Source of the DNA: Neoechinorhynchus agilis
Taxonomy: Eukaryota > Acanthocephala
Reading direction: 5' to 3'
DNA length: 64,000 nucleotides
Assembly: GCA_051530055.1 (NCBI GenBank)
Contig: CM121341.1
Coordinates: 124,001 to 188,000, forward strand
The notes under the pieces: generated by a model
What the model was told of the DNA's origin: nothing
Database searches by the model: none
What the model saw: only the letters and a program-made list of their open reading frames with translations
Part shown: in pieces, positions 36,201-50,900 of the stretch
How the letters are laid out: each line of letters opens with the position of its first letter
Numbering within the stretch: the stretch's first letter is position 1
Position numbers and translations under genes: made by a program

Positions 36201-38759
36201 AGATATCCTTTTGACGCTCAATTCACCTGCAATCACTGTTTGATGTGGCTTTTTAAATTTTTACACTTAGTTTAAGGATTGAAGTTCATAAAAGACACCT
36301 GAATTAAATCTGTAGTACTCGTAAGTTGTTAGGAAATGATAAAACATCTTGAGCATATCAAATTCGCTGATTTCAATTGTGTTATCCAATTTTAATGAAT
36401 CTTGCAAATTTAATGATCTTTGACTCTTGTGACTTTTGACCAAATATGATAATACGATTCCCGCTTCGAATATTTCAGTTGTAGTTTAGAAGGTCAGTTG
36501 ATGAGGTCCATCTTAACGCGCTGATTCCAAATCTGTATCCAGATTTTCGCTAGCTGTAATGGTTCGTGAGTTATGCGTTGTTCAATTTTGAGACAAACTA
36601 CCTTGATTATTGATATTAAAACGTCAATAAATTTAAGATATAATTAACTTTTCTAGATATCCTTTTGACGCTCAATTCACCTGCAATATCTGTTTGATGT
36701 TGCTTTTTAAATTTTTACACTTAGTTTAAGGATTGAAGTTCATAAAAGACACCTGAATTAAATCTGTAGTACTCGTAAGTTGTTAGGAAATGATAAAACA
36801 TCTTGAGCATATCAAATTCGCTGATTTCAATTGTGTTATCCAATTTTAATGAATCTTGCAAATTTAATGATCTTTGACTCTTGTGACTTTTGACCAAATA
36901 TGATAATACGATTCCCGCTTCGAATATATCAGTTGTAGTTTAGAAAGTCAGTTGATGAAGTCCATCTTAACGCGCTGATTCCAAATCTGTATCCAGATTT
37001 GCACTAGCTGTAATGGTTCGTGAGTTATGCGTTGTTCAATTTTGAGACAAACTACCTTGATTATTTATATTAAAACGTCAATAAATTTAAGATATAATTA
37101 ACTTTTCTAGATCTAATTTTGACGCTGAATTCACCTGCAATCACTCTTTTATGTGGCTTTTTAAATTTTTACACTTAGTTTAAGGATTGAAGTTCATAAA
37201 AGACATCTGAATTAAATCTGTAGTACTCGTAAGTTGTTATGAAATGATAAAACATTTTGAGCATATCCAATTCGCTGATTTCAATTGTGTTATCTAATTT
37301 TAATGAATCTTGCAAATTTAATGATCTTTGACTCTTGTGACTTTTGACCAAATATGATAATGCGATTCCCGCTTCGAATATTGCAGTTGTAGTTTAGAAA
37401 GTCAGTTGATGAGGTCCATCTTAACGCGCTGATTCCAAATCTGTATCCAGATTTGCGCTAGCTGTAATGGTTCGTGAGTTATGCGTTGTTCAATTTTGAG
37501 ACAAACTACCTTGATTATTGATATTAAAACGTCAATAAATTTAAGATATAATTAACTTTTCTAGATATCCTTTTGACGCTCAATTCACCTGCAATCACTG
37601 TTTGATGTTGCTTTTTAAATTTTTACACTTAGTTTAAGGATTGAAGTTCATAAAAGACACCTGAATTAAATCTGTAGTACTCGTAAGTTGTTAGGAAATG
37701 ATAAAACATTTTGAGCATATCAAATTCGCTGATTTCAATTGTGTTATCTAATTTTAATGAATCTTGCAAATTTAATGATCTTTGACTCTTGTGACTTTTG
37801 ACCAAATATGATAATACGATTCCCGCTTCGAATATTTCAGTTGTAGTTTAGAACGTCAGTTGATGAGGTCCATCTTAACGCGCTGATTCCAAATCTGTAT
37901 CCAGATTTGCGCTAGCTGTAATGGTTCGTGAGTTATGCGTTGTTCAATTTTGAGACAAACTACCTTGATTATTGATATTAAAACGTCAATAAATTTAAGA
38001 TAAAATTAACTTTTCTAGATCTACTTTTGACGCTGAATTCACCTGCAATAACTGTTTGATGTGGCTTTTTAAATTTTTACACTTAGTTTAAGGATTGAAG
38101 TTCATAAAAGACACCTGAATTAAATCTGTAGTACTCGTAAGTTGTTATGAAATGATAAAACATTTTGAGCATATCCAATGCGCTGATTTCAATTGTGTTA
38201 TCTAATTTTAATGAATCTTGCAAATTTAATGATCTTTGACTCTTGTGACTTTTGACCAAATATGATAATACGATTCCCGCTTCGAATATTGCAGTTGTAG
38301 TTTAGAAAGTCAGTTGATGAGGTCCATCTTAACGCGCTGATTCCAAATCTGTATCCAGATTTGCGCTAGCTGTAATGGTTCGTGAGTTATGCGTTGTTCA
38401 ATTTTGAGACAAACTACCTTGATTATTGATATTAAAACGTCAATAAATTTAAGATAAAATTAACTTTTCTAGATATCCTTTTGACGCTCAATTCACCTGC
38501 AATCACTGTTTGATGTTGCTTTTTAAATTTTTACACTTAGTTTAAGGATTGAAGTTCATAAAAGACACCTGAATTAAATCTGTAGTACTCGTAAGTTGTT
38601 AGGAAATGATAAAACATTTTGAGCATATCCAATGCGCTGATTTCAATTGTGTTATCTAATTTTAATGAATCTTGCAAATTTAATGATCTTTGACTCTTGT
38701 GACTTTTGACCAAATATGATAATGCGATTCCCGCTTCGAATATTGCAGTTGTAGTTTAG

Positions 38760-41700
38760 AAAGTCATTTAGTCTGGACTATCTTAACGCGCTGATTCCAA
38801 ATCTGTATCCAGATTTGCAATAGCTGTAATGGTTCGTGAGTTATGCGTTGTTCAATTTTGAGACAAACTACCTTGATTATTGATATTAAAACGTCAATAA
38901 ATTTAAGATAAAATTAACTTTTCTAGATATTTTTGACGCTGAATTCACCTGCAATCACTGTTTGATGTTGCTTTTTAAATTTTTACACTTAGTTTAAGGA
39001 TTGAAGTTCATAAAAGACACCTGAATTAAATCTGTAGTACTCGTAAGTTGTTAGGAAATGATAAAACATTTTGAGCACATCCAATGCGCTGATTTCAATT
39101 GTGTTATCTAATTTTAATGAATCTTGCAAATTTAGTGATCTTTGACTCTTGTGACTTTTGACCAAATATGATAATGCGATTCCCGCTTCGAATATTGCAG
39201 TTGTAGTTTAGAAAGTCAGTTAATCTGGTCAGCTTTAATGGTTCGTGAGTTATGCGTTGTTCAATTTTGAGACAAACTACCTTGATTATTGATATTAAAA
39301 CGTCAATAAATTTAAGATAAAATTAACTTTTCTAGATCTACTTTTGACGCTCAATTCACCTGCAATCACTGTTTGATGTGGCTTTTTAAACTTTTGCACT
39401 TAGTTTAAGGATTGAAGTTCATAAAAGACACCTGAATTAAATCTGTAGTACTCGCAAGTTGTTAGGAAATGATAAAACATTTTGAGCATATCCAATGCGC
39501 TGATTTCAATTGTGTTATCTAATTTTAATGAATCTTGCAAATTTAGTGATCTTTGACTCTTGTGACTTTTGACCAAATATGATAATACGATTCCCGCTTC
39601 GAATATTGCAGTTGTAGTTTAGAAAGTCAGTTAGTCTGGTCAGCTGTAATGGTTCGTGAGTTATGCGTTGTTCAATTTTGAGACAAACTACCTTGATTAT
39701 TGATATTAAAACGTCAATAACTTTAAGATATAATTAACTTTTCTAGATACCCTTTTGACGCTCAATTCACCTGCAATCACTGTTTGATGTGGCTTTTTAA
39801 ATTTGTACACTTAGTTTAAGGATTAGGAAATGATAAAACATTTTGAGTGTATCAAATTCGCTGATTTCAATTGTGTTATCTAATTTTAATGAATATTGCA
39901 AATTTAATGATCTTTGACTCTTGTGACTTTTGACCAAATATGATGATGCGATTCCCGCTTCGAATATTGCAGTTGTAGTTTAGAAAGTCATTTAGTCTGG
40001 TCTATCTTAACGCGCTGATTCCAAATCTGTATCCAGATTTGCAAAAGCTGCAATGGTTCGTGAGTTATGCGTTGTTCAATTTTGAGACAAACCACCTTGA
40101 TTATTGATATTAAAACGTCAATAAATTTAAGATATAATTAACTTTTCTAGATCTTCTTTTGACGCTGAATTCATCTGCAATTACTGATTGATGTGGCTTT
40201 TTAAATTTGTACACTTAGCTTAAGGATTGAAGTTCATAAAAGACACCTGAATTAAATCTGTGATACTCGTAAGTTGTTAGGAAATGATAAAACATTTTGA
40301 GCATATCAAATGCGCTGATTTCAATTGTGTTATCTAATTTTAATGAATCTTGCAAATTTAATGATCTTGACTCTTGTGACTTTTGACCAAATATGATAAT
40401 ACGATTCCCGCTTCGAATATTGCAGTTGTAGTTTAGAAAGTAAGTTAATCTGGTCTATCTTAACGCGCTGATTCCAAACCTGTATCCAGATTTGCGCTAG
40501 CTGTAATGGTTCGTGAGTTATGCGTTGTTCAATTTTGAGACAAACTACCTTGATTATTGATATTAAAACGTCAATAAATTTAGATATAATTAACTTTTCT
40601 AGATATCCTTTTGACGCTCAATTCACCTGCAATAACTGTTTGATGTTGCTTTTTAAATTTTTACACTTAGTTTAAGGATTGAAGTTCATAAAAGACACCT
40701 GAATTAAATCTGTAGTACTCGTAAGTTGTTAGGAAATGATAAAACATCTTGAGCATATCAAATTCGCTGATTTCAATTGTGTTATCCAATTTTAATGAAT
40801 CTTGCAAATTTAATGATCTTTGACTCTTGTGACTTTTGACCAAATAAGAAAGTCAGTTGATGAGGTCCATCTTAACGCGCTGATTCCAAATCTGTATCCA
40901 GATTTGCGCTAGCTGTAATGGTTCGTGAGTTATGCGTTGTTCAGTTTTGAGACAAACTACCTTGATTATTGATATTAAAACGTCAATAAATTTAAGATAA
41001 AATTAACTTTTCTAGATATCCTTTTGACGCTCAATTCACCTGCAATCACTGTTTGATGTGGCTTTTTAAATTTTTACACTCAGTTTAAGGATTGAAGTTC
41101 ATAAAAGACACCTGAATTAAATCTGTAGTACTCGTAAGTTGTTAGAAAATGATAAAACATTTTGAGCATATCCAATGCGCTGATTTCAATTGTGTTATCT
41201 AATTTAAATGAATCTTGCAAATTTAGTGATCTTTGACTCTTGTGACTTTTGACCAAATATGATAATGCGATTCCCGCTTCGAATATTGCAGTTGTAGTTT
41301 AGAAATTCATTTAGTCTGGACTACCTTAACGCGCTGATTCCAAATCTGTATCCAGATTTGCAATAGCTGTAATGGTTCGTAAGTTATGGTTATTCAATTT
41401 TGAGACAAACTACCTTGATTATTGATATTAAAACGTCAATAAATTTAAGATATAATTAACTTTTCTAGATCTATTTTTGACGCTCAATTCACCTGCAATA
41501 ACTGTTTGATGTTGCTTTTTAAATTTGTACACTTAGTTTAAGGATTGAAGTACATAAAAGACACCTGAATTAAATCTGTAGTACTCGTAAGTTGTTAGGA
41601 AATGATAAAACATTTTGAGCATATCCAGTGCGCTGATTTCAATTGTATTATCTAATTTTAATGAATCTTGTAAATTTAGTGATCTTTGACTCTTGTGACT

Positions 41701-44000
41701 TTTGACCAAATATGATAATACGATTCCCGCTTCGAATATTGCAGTTGTAGTTTAGAAAGTCAGTTATTCTGGTCTATCTTAATGCGCTGATTCCAAACCT
41801 GTATCCAGATTTGCGCTAGCTGTAATGATTCGTGAGTTATGCGTTGTTCAATTTTGAGACAAACTACCTTGATTATTGATATTAAAACGTCAATACATTT
41901 AAGATAAAATTAACTTTTCTAGATATCCTTTTGACGCTCAATTCACTTGCAATCACTGTTTGATGTTGCTTTTTAAATTTGTACACTTAGTTTAAGGATT
42001 GAAGTACATAAAAGACACCTGAATTAAATCTGTAGTACTCTTAAGTTGTTAGAAATGATAAAAAATTTTGAGCATATCAAATTCGCTGATTTCAATTGTG
42101 TTATCTAATTTTAATGAATCTTGCAAATTTAGTGATCTTTGACTCTTGTGACTTTTGACCAAATATGATAATGCTATTCCGTTCGAATATTGCAGTTGTA
42201 GTTTAGAAAGTCATTTATTCTGGACTATCTTAACGCGCTGATTCCAAATCTGTATCCAGATTTGCAATAGCTGTAATGGTTCGTGAGTTATGCGTTGTTC
42301 AATTTTGAGACAAACTACCTTGATTATTGATATTAAAACGTCAATAAATTTAAGATAAAATTAACTTTTCTAGATATCCTTTTGACGCTTAATTCACCTG
42401 CAATCACTGTTTGATGTTGCTTTTTAAATTTGTACACTTAGTTTAAGGATTGAAGTTCATAAAAGACACCTGAATTAAATCTGTAGTACTCGTAAGTTGT
42501 TAGGAAATGATAAAACATTTTGAGCACATCCAATGCGCTGATTTCAATTGTGTTATCTAATTTTAATGAATCTTGCAAATTTAGTGATCTTTGACTCTTG
42601 TGACTTTTGACCAAATATGATAATACGATTCCCGCTTCGAATATTGCAGTTGTAGTTTAGAAAGTCAGTTAGTCTGGTCAGCTTTAATGGTTCGTGAGTT
42701 ATGCGTTGTTCAATATTGAGACAAACTACCTTGATTATTGATATTAAAACGTCAATAAATTTAAGATAAAATTAACTTTTCTAGATCTACTTTTGACGCT
42801 CAATTCACCTGCAATCACTGTTTGATGTGGCTTTTTAAATTTTTACACTTAGTTTAAGGATTGAAGTTCATAAAAGACACCTGAATTAAATCTGTAGTAC
42901 TCGCAAGTTGTTAGGAAATGATAAAACATTTTGAGCATATCCAATGCGCTGATTTCAATTGTGTTATCTAATTTTAATGAATCTTGCAAATTTAGTGATC
43001 TTTGACTCTTGTGACTTTTTACCAAATATGATAATACGATTCCCGCTTCGAATATTGCAGTTGTAGTTTAGAAAGTCAGTTAGTCTGGTCAGCTGTAATG
43101 GTTCGTGAGTTATGCGTTGTTCAATTTTGAGACAAACTACCTTGATTATTGATATTAAAACGTCAATAACTTTAAGATATAATTAACTTTTCTAGATACC
43201 CTTTTGACGCTCAATTCACCTGCAATCACTGTTTGATGTGGCTTTTTAAATTTGTACACTTAGTTTAAGGATTAGGAAATGATAAAACATTTTGAGTGTA
43301 TCAAATTCGCTGATTTCAATTGTGTTATCTAATTTTAATGAATCTTGCAAATTTAATGATCTTTGACTCTTGTGACTTTTGACCAAATATGATAATGCGA
43401 TTCCCGCTTCGAATATTGCAGTTGTAGTTTAGAAAGTCATTTAGTCTGGTCTATCTTAACGCGCTGATTCCAAATCTGTATCCAGATTTGCAATAGCTGT
43501 AATGGTTCGTGAGTTATGCGTTGTTCAATTTTGAGACAAACTACCTTGATTATTGATATTAAAACGTCAATAAATTTAAGATATAATTAACTTTTCTAGA
43601 TCTACTTTTGACGCTGAATTCACCTGCAATCACTGTTTGATGTGGCTTTTTAAATTTGTACACTTAGTTTAAGGATTGAAGTTCATAAAAGACACCTGAA
43701 TTAAATCTGTAGTACTCGTAAGTTGTTAGGAAATGATAAAACATTTTCAGCATATCCAATGCGCTGATTTCAATTGTGTTATCTAATTTTAATGAATCTT
43801 GCAAATTAAATGATCTTAGACTCTTGTGACTTTTGACCAAATATGATAATGCGATTCTCGCTTCGATTATTGCAGTTGTAGTTTAGAAAGTAATTTATTC
43901 TGGTCTATCTTAACGCGCTGATTCCAAACCTGTATCTAGATTTGCGCTAGCTGTATTGGTTCGTAAGTTATGCGTTGTTCAATTTTGAGACAAACTACCT
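38760..44000. repeat. Eight-monomer (3,449-bp) duplication with shared internal deletions
   Basis: Three deletion-bearing monomers occur twice in the same order at a constant offset of 3,449 bases: CTGGTC joined to AGCTTTAATGG (39224 and 42673), CTGGTC joined to AGCTGTAATGG (39635 and 43084), and AAGGATT joined to AGGAAATG (39821 and 43270). The first two lack 43 bases each and the third lacks 50. With a 41-base deletion at about 40843 and six small losses, 8 x 454 reduces to 3,449. Left copy about 38.76-40.5 kb, right copy about 42.2-44.0 kb. Confidence 0.88.
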
Positions 44001-45310
44001 TGATTATTGATATGAAAACGTCAATAAATTTAAGATATAATTAACTTTTCTAGATATCCTTTTGACGCTCAATTCACCTGCAATCACTGGTTGATGTGGC
44101 TTTTTAAATTTTTACACTTCGTTTAAGGATTGAAGTTCATAAAAGACACCTGAATTAAATCTGTAGTACTCGTAAGTTGTTAGGAAATGATAAAACATTT
44201 TGAGCATATCAAATTCGCTGATTTCAATTGTGTTATCTAATTGTAATGAATCTTGCAAATTTAATGATCTTTGACTCTTGTGACTTTTGACCAAATATGA
44301 TAATACGATTCCCGCTTCAAATATTGCAGTTGTAGTTTAGAAAGTCAGTTGATGTTGTCCATCTTAACGCGCTTATTCCAAATCTGTATCAAGATTTGCG
44401 CTAGCTGTAATGGTTCGTGAGTTATACGTTGTTCAATTTTGAGACAAACTACCTTGATTATTGATATTAAAACGTCAATAACTTTAAGATATAATTAACT
44501 TTTCTAGATATCCTTTTGACGCTCAATTCACCTGCAATCACTGTTTAATGTGGCTTTTTAAATTTGTACACTTAGTTTAAGGATTGAAGTTCATAAAAGA
44601 CACCTGAATTAAATCTGTAGTACTCGTAAGTTGTTAGGAAATGATAAAACATCTTGAGCATATCAAATTCGCTGATTTCAATTGTGTTATCCAATTTTAA
44701 TGAATCTTGCAAATTTAATGATCTTTGACTCTTGTGACTTTTGACCAAATATGATAATACGATTCCCGCTTCGAATATATCAGTTGTAGTTTAGAAAGTC
44801 AGTTGATGAGGTCCATCTTAACGCGCTGATTCCAAATCTGTATCCAGATTTTCGCTAGCTGTAATGGCAAGTGAGTTATGCGTTGTTCAATTTTGAGACA
44901 TACTACCTTGATTATTGATATTAAAACGTCAATAAATTTAAGATAAAATTAACTTTTCTAGATATACTTTTGACGCTTAATTCACCTGCAATCACTGTAT
45001 GATGTGGCTTTTTAAATTTTTACACTTAGTTTAAGGATTGAAGTTCATAAAAGACACCTGAATTATATCTGTGGTACTCGTAAGTGCTTAGGAAATGATA
45101 AAACATTTTGAGCATATCAAATTCGCTGATTTCAATTGTGTTATCTAATTTTAATGAATCTTGCAAATTTAATGCTCTTTGACTCTTGTGACTTTTGACC
45201 AAATATGATAATACGATTCCCGCTTCGAATATATCAGTTGTAGTTTAGAAAGTCAGTCGATGAGGTCCATCTTAACGCGCTGATTCCAAATCTGTATCCA
45301 GATTTGCGCT

Positions 45311-46800
45311 ATCTGAAATAACAAGTGAGTTATGCGTTGTTCAATTTTGAGACGTACTACCTTGATTATTGATATTAAAACGTCAATAAATTTAAGATAA
45401 AATTAACTTTTCTAGATCTACTTTTGACGCTTAATTCACCTGCAATCACTGTTTGATGTGGCTTTTTAAATTTTTACACTCAGTTTAAGGATTGAAGTTC
45501 ATAAAAGACACCTGAATTAAATCTGTAGTACTCGTAAGTTGTTAGGAAATGATAAAACATTTTGAGCGTATCCAGTGCGCTGATTTCAATTGTATTATCT
45601 AATTTTAATGAATCTTGCAAATTTAATGCTCTTTGACTCTTGTGACTTTTGACAAAATATGATAATACGATTCCCGCTTCGAATATTGCGGTTGTAGTTT
45701 AGAAAGTCAGTTTATGTGGTCCATCTTAACGCGCTGATTCCAAGTCTGTATCCAGGTTATCGCTAGCTTTAATGGTTCGTGAGTTATGCGTTGTTCAATT
45801 TTGAGACAAACTAAATTGATTATTGATATTAAAACGTCAATAAATTTAAGATATAATTAACTTTTCTAAATCTATTTTTGACGCTGAATTCACCTGCAAT
45901 ATCTGTTTGATGTTGCTTCTTAAATTTGTACACTTAGTTTAAGGATTGAAGTTCATAAAAGACATCTGGATTAAATCTGTAGTACTCGGAAGTTGCTATG
46001 AAATGATAAAGCATTTTGAGCATATCCAATCCGCTGATTTCAATTGTGTTATTTAATTTTAATGAATCTTGCAAATTTTATGATCTTTGACTCTTGTGAC
46101 TTTTGACCAAATATGATAATACGATTCCCGCTTCGAATATATCAGTTGTAGTTTAGAAAGTCAGTTGATGAGGTCCATCTTAACGCGCTGATTCCAAATC
46201 TGTATCCAGATTTGCGCTAGCTGAAATTGCAAGTGAGTTATGCGTTGTTCAATTTTGAGACATACTACCTTGATTATTGATATTAAAACGTCAATAAATT
46301 TAAGATAAAATTAACTTTTCTAGATCTAATTTTGACGCTCAATTAACCTGCAATCACTCTTTTATGTGGCTTTTTAAATTTTTACACTTAGTTAAAGGAT
46401 TGAAGTACATAAAAGACACCTGAATTAAATCTGTAGTACTCGTAAGTTGTTAGGAAATGATAAAACATTTTGAGCATATCCAATTCGCTGATTTCAATTG
46501 TGTTATCTAATTTTAATGAATCTTGCAAATTTTATGATCTTTGACTCTTGTGACTTTTGACCAAATATGATAATACGATTCCCGCTTCGAATATATCAGT
46601 TGTAGTTTAGAGAGTCAGTTGATGAGGTCCATCTTAACGCGCTGATTCCAAATCTGTATCCAGATTTGCGCTATCTGAAATAACAAGTGAGTTATGCGTT
46701 GTTCAATTTTGAGACGTATTACCTTGATTATTGATATTAAAACGTCAATAAATTTAAGATAAAATTAACTTTTCTAGATCTACTTTTGACGCTGAATTCA
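45311..46800. repeat. Three-monomer (1,362-bp) duplication in type II
   Basis: The private variant ATCTGAAATAACAAGTGAG, followed by GAGACGTA, is found at 45311 and 46673, exactly three monomers apart. The monomers between carry the ordinary sequence. Limits are approximate. Confidence 0.7.
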
Positions 46801-47879
46801 CCTGCAATTGCTGTTTGATGTGGCTTTTTAAATTTTTACACTTAGTTTAAGGATTGAAGTTCATAAAAGGCACCTGAATTATATCTGTAGTACTCGTAAG
46901 TTGTTAGGAAATGATAAAACATTTTGAGCATATCGAATTCGCTGATTTCAATTGTGTTATCTAATTTTAATGAATCTTGCAAATTTAATGCTCTTTGACT
47001 CTTGTGACTTTTGACCAAATATGATAATACGATTCCCGCTTCGAATATATCAGTAGTAGTTTAGAAAGTCAGTTTATGAGGTCCATCTTAACGCGCTGAT
47101 TCCAAATCTGTATCCAGATTTGCGCTAGCTGTAATGGCAAGTGAGTTATGCGTTGTTCAATTTTGAGACAAACTACCTTGATTATTGATATTAAAACGTC
47201 AATAAATTTAAGATATAATTAACTTTTCTAGATAACCTTTTGACGCTCAATTCACCTGCAATATCTGTTTGATGTTCCTTTTTAAATTTTTACACTTAGT
47301 TTAAGGATTGAAGTTCATAAAAGACGCCTGAATTAAATCTGTAGTACTCGTTAGTTGTTAGGAAATGATAAAACATCTTGAGCATATCAAATTCGCTGAT
47401 TTCAATTGTGTTATCCATTTTTAATGAATCTTGCAAATTTAATGATCTTTGACTCTTGTGACTTTTGACCAAATATGATAATACGATTCCCGCATCGAAT
47501 ATATCAGTAGTAGTTTAGAAAGTCAGTTGATGAGGTCCATCTTAACGCGCTGATTCCAAATCTGAACCAAGATTTGCGCTAGCTTTAATGGCAAGTGAGT
47601 TATGCGTTGTTCAATTTTGAGACATACTACCTTGATTATCTATATTAAAGCTTCAATAAATTTAAGATAAAATTAACTTTTCTAGATATCCTTTTGACGC
47701 TTAATTCACCCGCAATTGCTTTTTGATGTGGCTTTTTAAATTTTTACACTTAGTTTAAGGATTGAGGTTCATAAAAGACACCTGAATTAAATCTGTAGTA
47801 CTCGTAAGTTGTTATTAAATGATAAAACATTTTGAGCATATCAAATTCGCTGATTTCAATTGTGTTATCTAATTTTAAT

Positions 47880-47910
47880 GAATCTTGCAAATTTAATGCT
47901 CGCTTCGAAT
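47880..47910. repeat. Monomer with a 44-bp internal deletion
   Basis: AATGCTC is joined directly to GCTTCGAATATTGCAG, removing about 44 bases of the second subunit. CTC and CCC at the breakpoints suggest a microhomology-type loss. No second copy of this junction was seen in the window. Confidence 0.75.
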
Positions 47911-50900
47911 ATTGCAGTTGTAGTTTAGAAAGTCAGTTGATGAGGTCCATCTTAACGCGCTGATTCCAAATCTGTATCCAGATTTGCGCTAGCTGTAATG
48001 GCTCGTAGTTATGCGTTGTTCAATTTTGAGACAAACTACCTTGATTATTGATATTAAAACGTCAATAAATTTAAGATATAATTAACTTTTCTAGATCTAA
48101 TTTTGACGCTCAATTCACCTGCAATCACTCTTTTATGTGGCTTTTTAAATTTTTACACTTAGTTTAAGGATTGAAGTTCATAAAAGACACCTGAATTAAA
48201 TCTGTAGTACTCGTAAGTTGTTAGGAAATGATAAAACATTTTGAGCATATCAAATTCGCTGATTTCAATTGTGTTATCTAATTTTAATGAATCTTGCAAA
48301 TTTAATGCTCTTTGACCCTTGTGACTTTTGACCAAATATGAAAATACGATTCCCGCTTCGAATATTTCAGTTGTAGTTTAGAAGGTCGGTTGATGAGGTC
48401 CATCTTAACGCGCTGATTCCAAATCTGTATCCAGATTTGCGCTAGCTGTAATGGTTCGTGAGTTATGCGTTGTTCAGTTTTGAGACAAACTACCTTGATT
48501 ATTGATATTAAAATGTCAATAAATTTAAGATATGATTAACTTTTCTATGTTTCCTTTTGACGCTCAATTCACCTGCAATATCTGTTTGATGTTGCTTTTT
48601 AAATTTTTACACTTAGTTTAAGGATTGTAGTTCATAAAAGACACCTGAATTAAATCTGTAGTACTCGTAAGTTGTTAGGAAATGATAAAACATCTTGAGC
48701 ATATCAAATTCGCTGATTTCAATTGTGTCATCCAATTTTAATGAATCTTGCAAATTTAATGATCTTTGACTCTTGTGACTTTTGACCAAATATGATAATA
48801 CGATTCCCGCTTCGAATATATCAGTTGTAGTTTAGAACGTCAGTTGATGAGGTCCATCTTAACGCGCTGATTCCAACTCTGTATCAAGATTTGCGCTAGC
48901 TGAAATGGCAAGTAAGTTATGCGTTGTTCAATTTTGAGACATACTACCTTGATTATTGATATTAAAACGTCAATAAATTTAAGATAAAATTAACTTTTCT
49001 AGATATACTTTTGACGCTCAATTCACCTGCAATCACTGTTTTATGTGGCTTTTTAAATTTTTACACTTAGTTTAAGGATTGAAGTTCATAAAAGACACCT
49101 GAATTAAATCTGTAGTACTCGTAAGTTGTTAGGAAATGATAAAACATCTTGAGCATATCAAATTCGCTGATTTCAATTGTGTTATCTAATTTTAATGAAT
49201 CTTGCAAATTAAATGCTCTTTGACTCTTGTGACTTTTGACCAAATATGATAATGCGATTCCCGCTTCGAATATTGCAGTTGTAGTTTAGAATGTTAGTTG
49301 ATGTTGTCCATCTTAACGCGCTGATTCCAAATCTGTATCAAGATTTGCGCTAGCTGTAATGGTTCGTGAGTTATGCGTTGTTCAATTTTGAGACAAACTG
49401 CCTTGATTATTGATACTAAAACGTTAATAAATTTAAGATATAATTAACTTTTCTAGATATCCTTTTGACGCTCAATTCACCTGCAATCACTGTTTGATGT
49501 GGCTTTTTAAATTTTTACACTTAGTTTAAGGATTGAAGTTCATAAAAGACACCTGAATTAAATCTGTAGTACTCGTAAGTTGTTAGGAAATGATAAAACA
49601 TTTTGAGCATACCAAATTCGCTGATTTCAATTGTGTTATCTAATTTTAATGAATCTTGCAAATTTAATGATCTTTGACTCTTGTGACTTTTGACCAAAAA
49701 TGATAATACGATTCCCGCTTCGAATATTGCAGTTGTAGTTTAGAACGTCAGTTGATGAGGTCCATCTTAACGCGCTGATTCCAAATCTGTATCCAGATTT
49801 GCGCTAGCTGTAATGGTTCGCGAGTTATGCGTTGTTCAATTTTGAGACACACTACCTTTATTATTGATATTAAAACGTCAATAAATTTAAGATATAATTA
49901 ACTTTTCTAGGTATCCTTTTGACGCTCTATTCACCAGCAATAACCGTTTAATGTGGCTTTTTAAATTTTTACACTTAGTTAAAGGATTGAAGTTCATAAA
50001 AGACACCTTAATTAAATCTGTAGTACTCGTAAGTTGTTAGGAAATGATAAAACATTTTGAGCATATCCAATTCGCTGATTTCAATTGTGTTATTTATTTT
50101 TATGAATCTTGCAAATTTAATGATCTTTGGCTCCTGTGACTTTTGACCAAATATGATAATGCGATTCCCGCTTCGAATATTTCAGTTGTAGTTTAGAAGG
50201 TCAGTTGATGAGGTCCACCTTAACGCGCTGATTCCAAATCTGTATCCAGATTTGCGCTAGCTGAAATGGCAAGAAAGTTATGCGTTGTTCAATTTTGAGA
50301 CATACTACCTTGATTATTGATATTAAAACGTCAATAAATTTAAGATAAAATTAACTTTTCTAGATCTAATTTTGACGCTGAATTCACCTGCAATCACTGT
50401 TTGATGTGGCTTTTTAAATTTTTACACTTAGTTTAAGGATTGAAGTTCATAAAAGACATCTGAATTAAATCTGTAGTACTCGGAAGTTGTTATGAAATGA
50501 TAAAACATTTTGAGCATATCCAATTCGCTGATTTCAATTGTGTTATTTAATTTTAATGAATCTTGCAAATTTAATGATCTTTGACTCTTGTGACTTTTGA
50601 CCAAATATGATAATACGATTCCCGCTTCGAATATATCAGTTGTAGTTTAGAAAGTCAGTAGATGAGGTCCATCTTAACGCGCTGATTCCAAATCTGTATC
50701 CAGATTTGCGCTAGCTGTAATGGCTCGTGAGTTATGCGTTGTTCAATTTTGAGACAAACTACCTTGATTATTGATATTAAAACGTCAATAAATTTAAGAT
50801 AAAATTAACTTTTCTAGATATAATTTTGACGCTCAATTCACCTGCAATCACTGTTTGATGTGGCTTTTTAAATTTTTACACTTAGTTTAAGGATTGAAGT

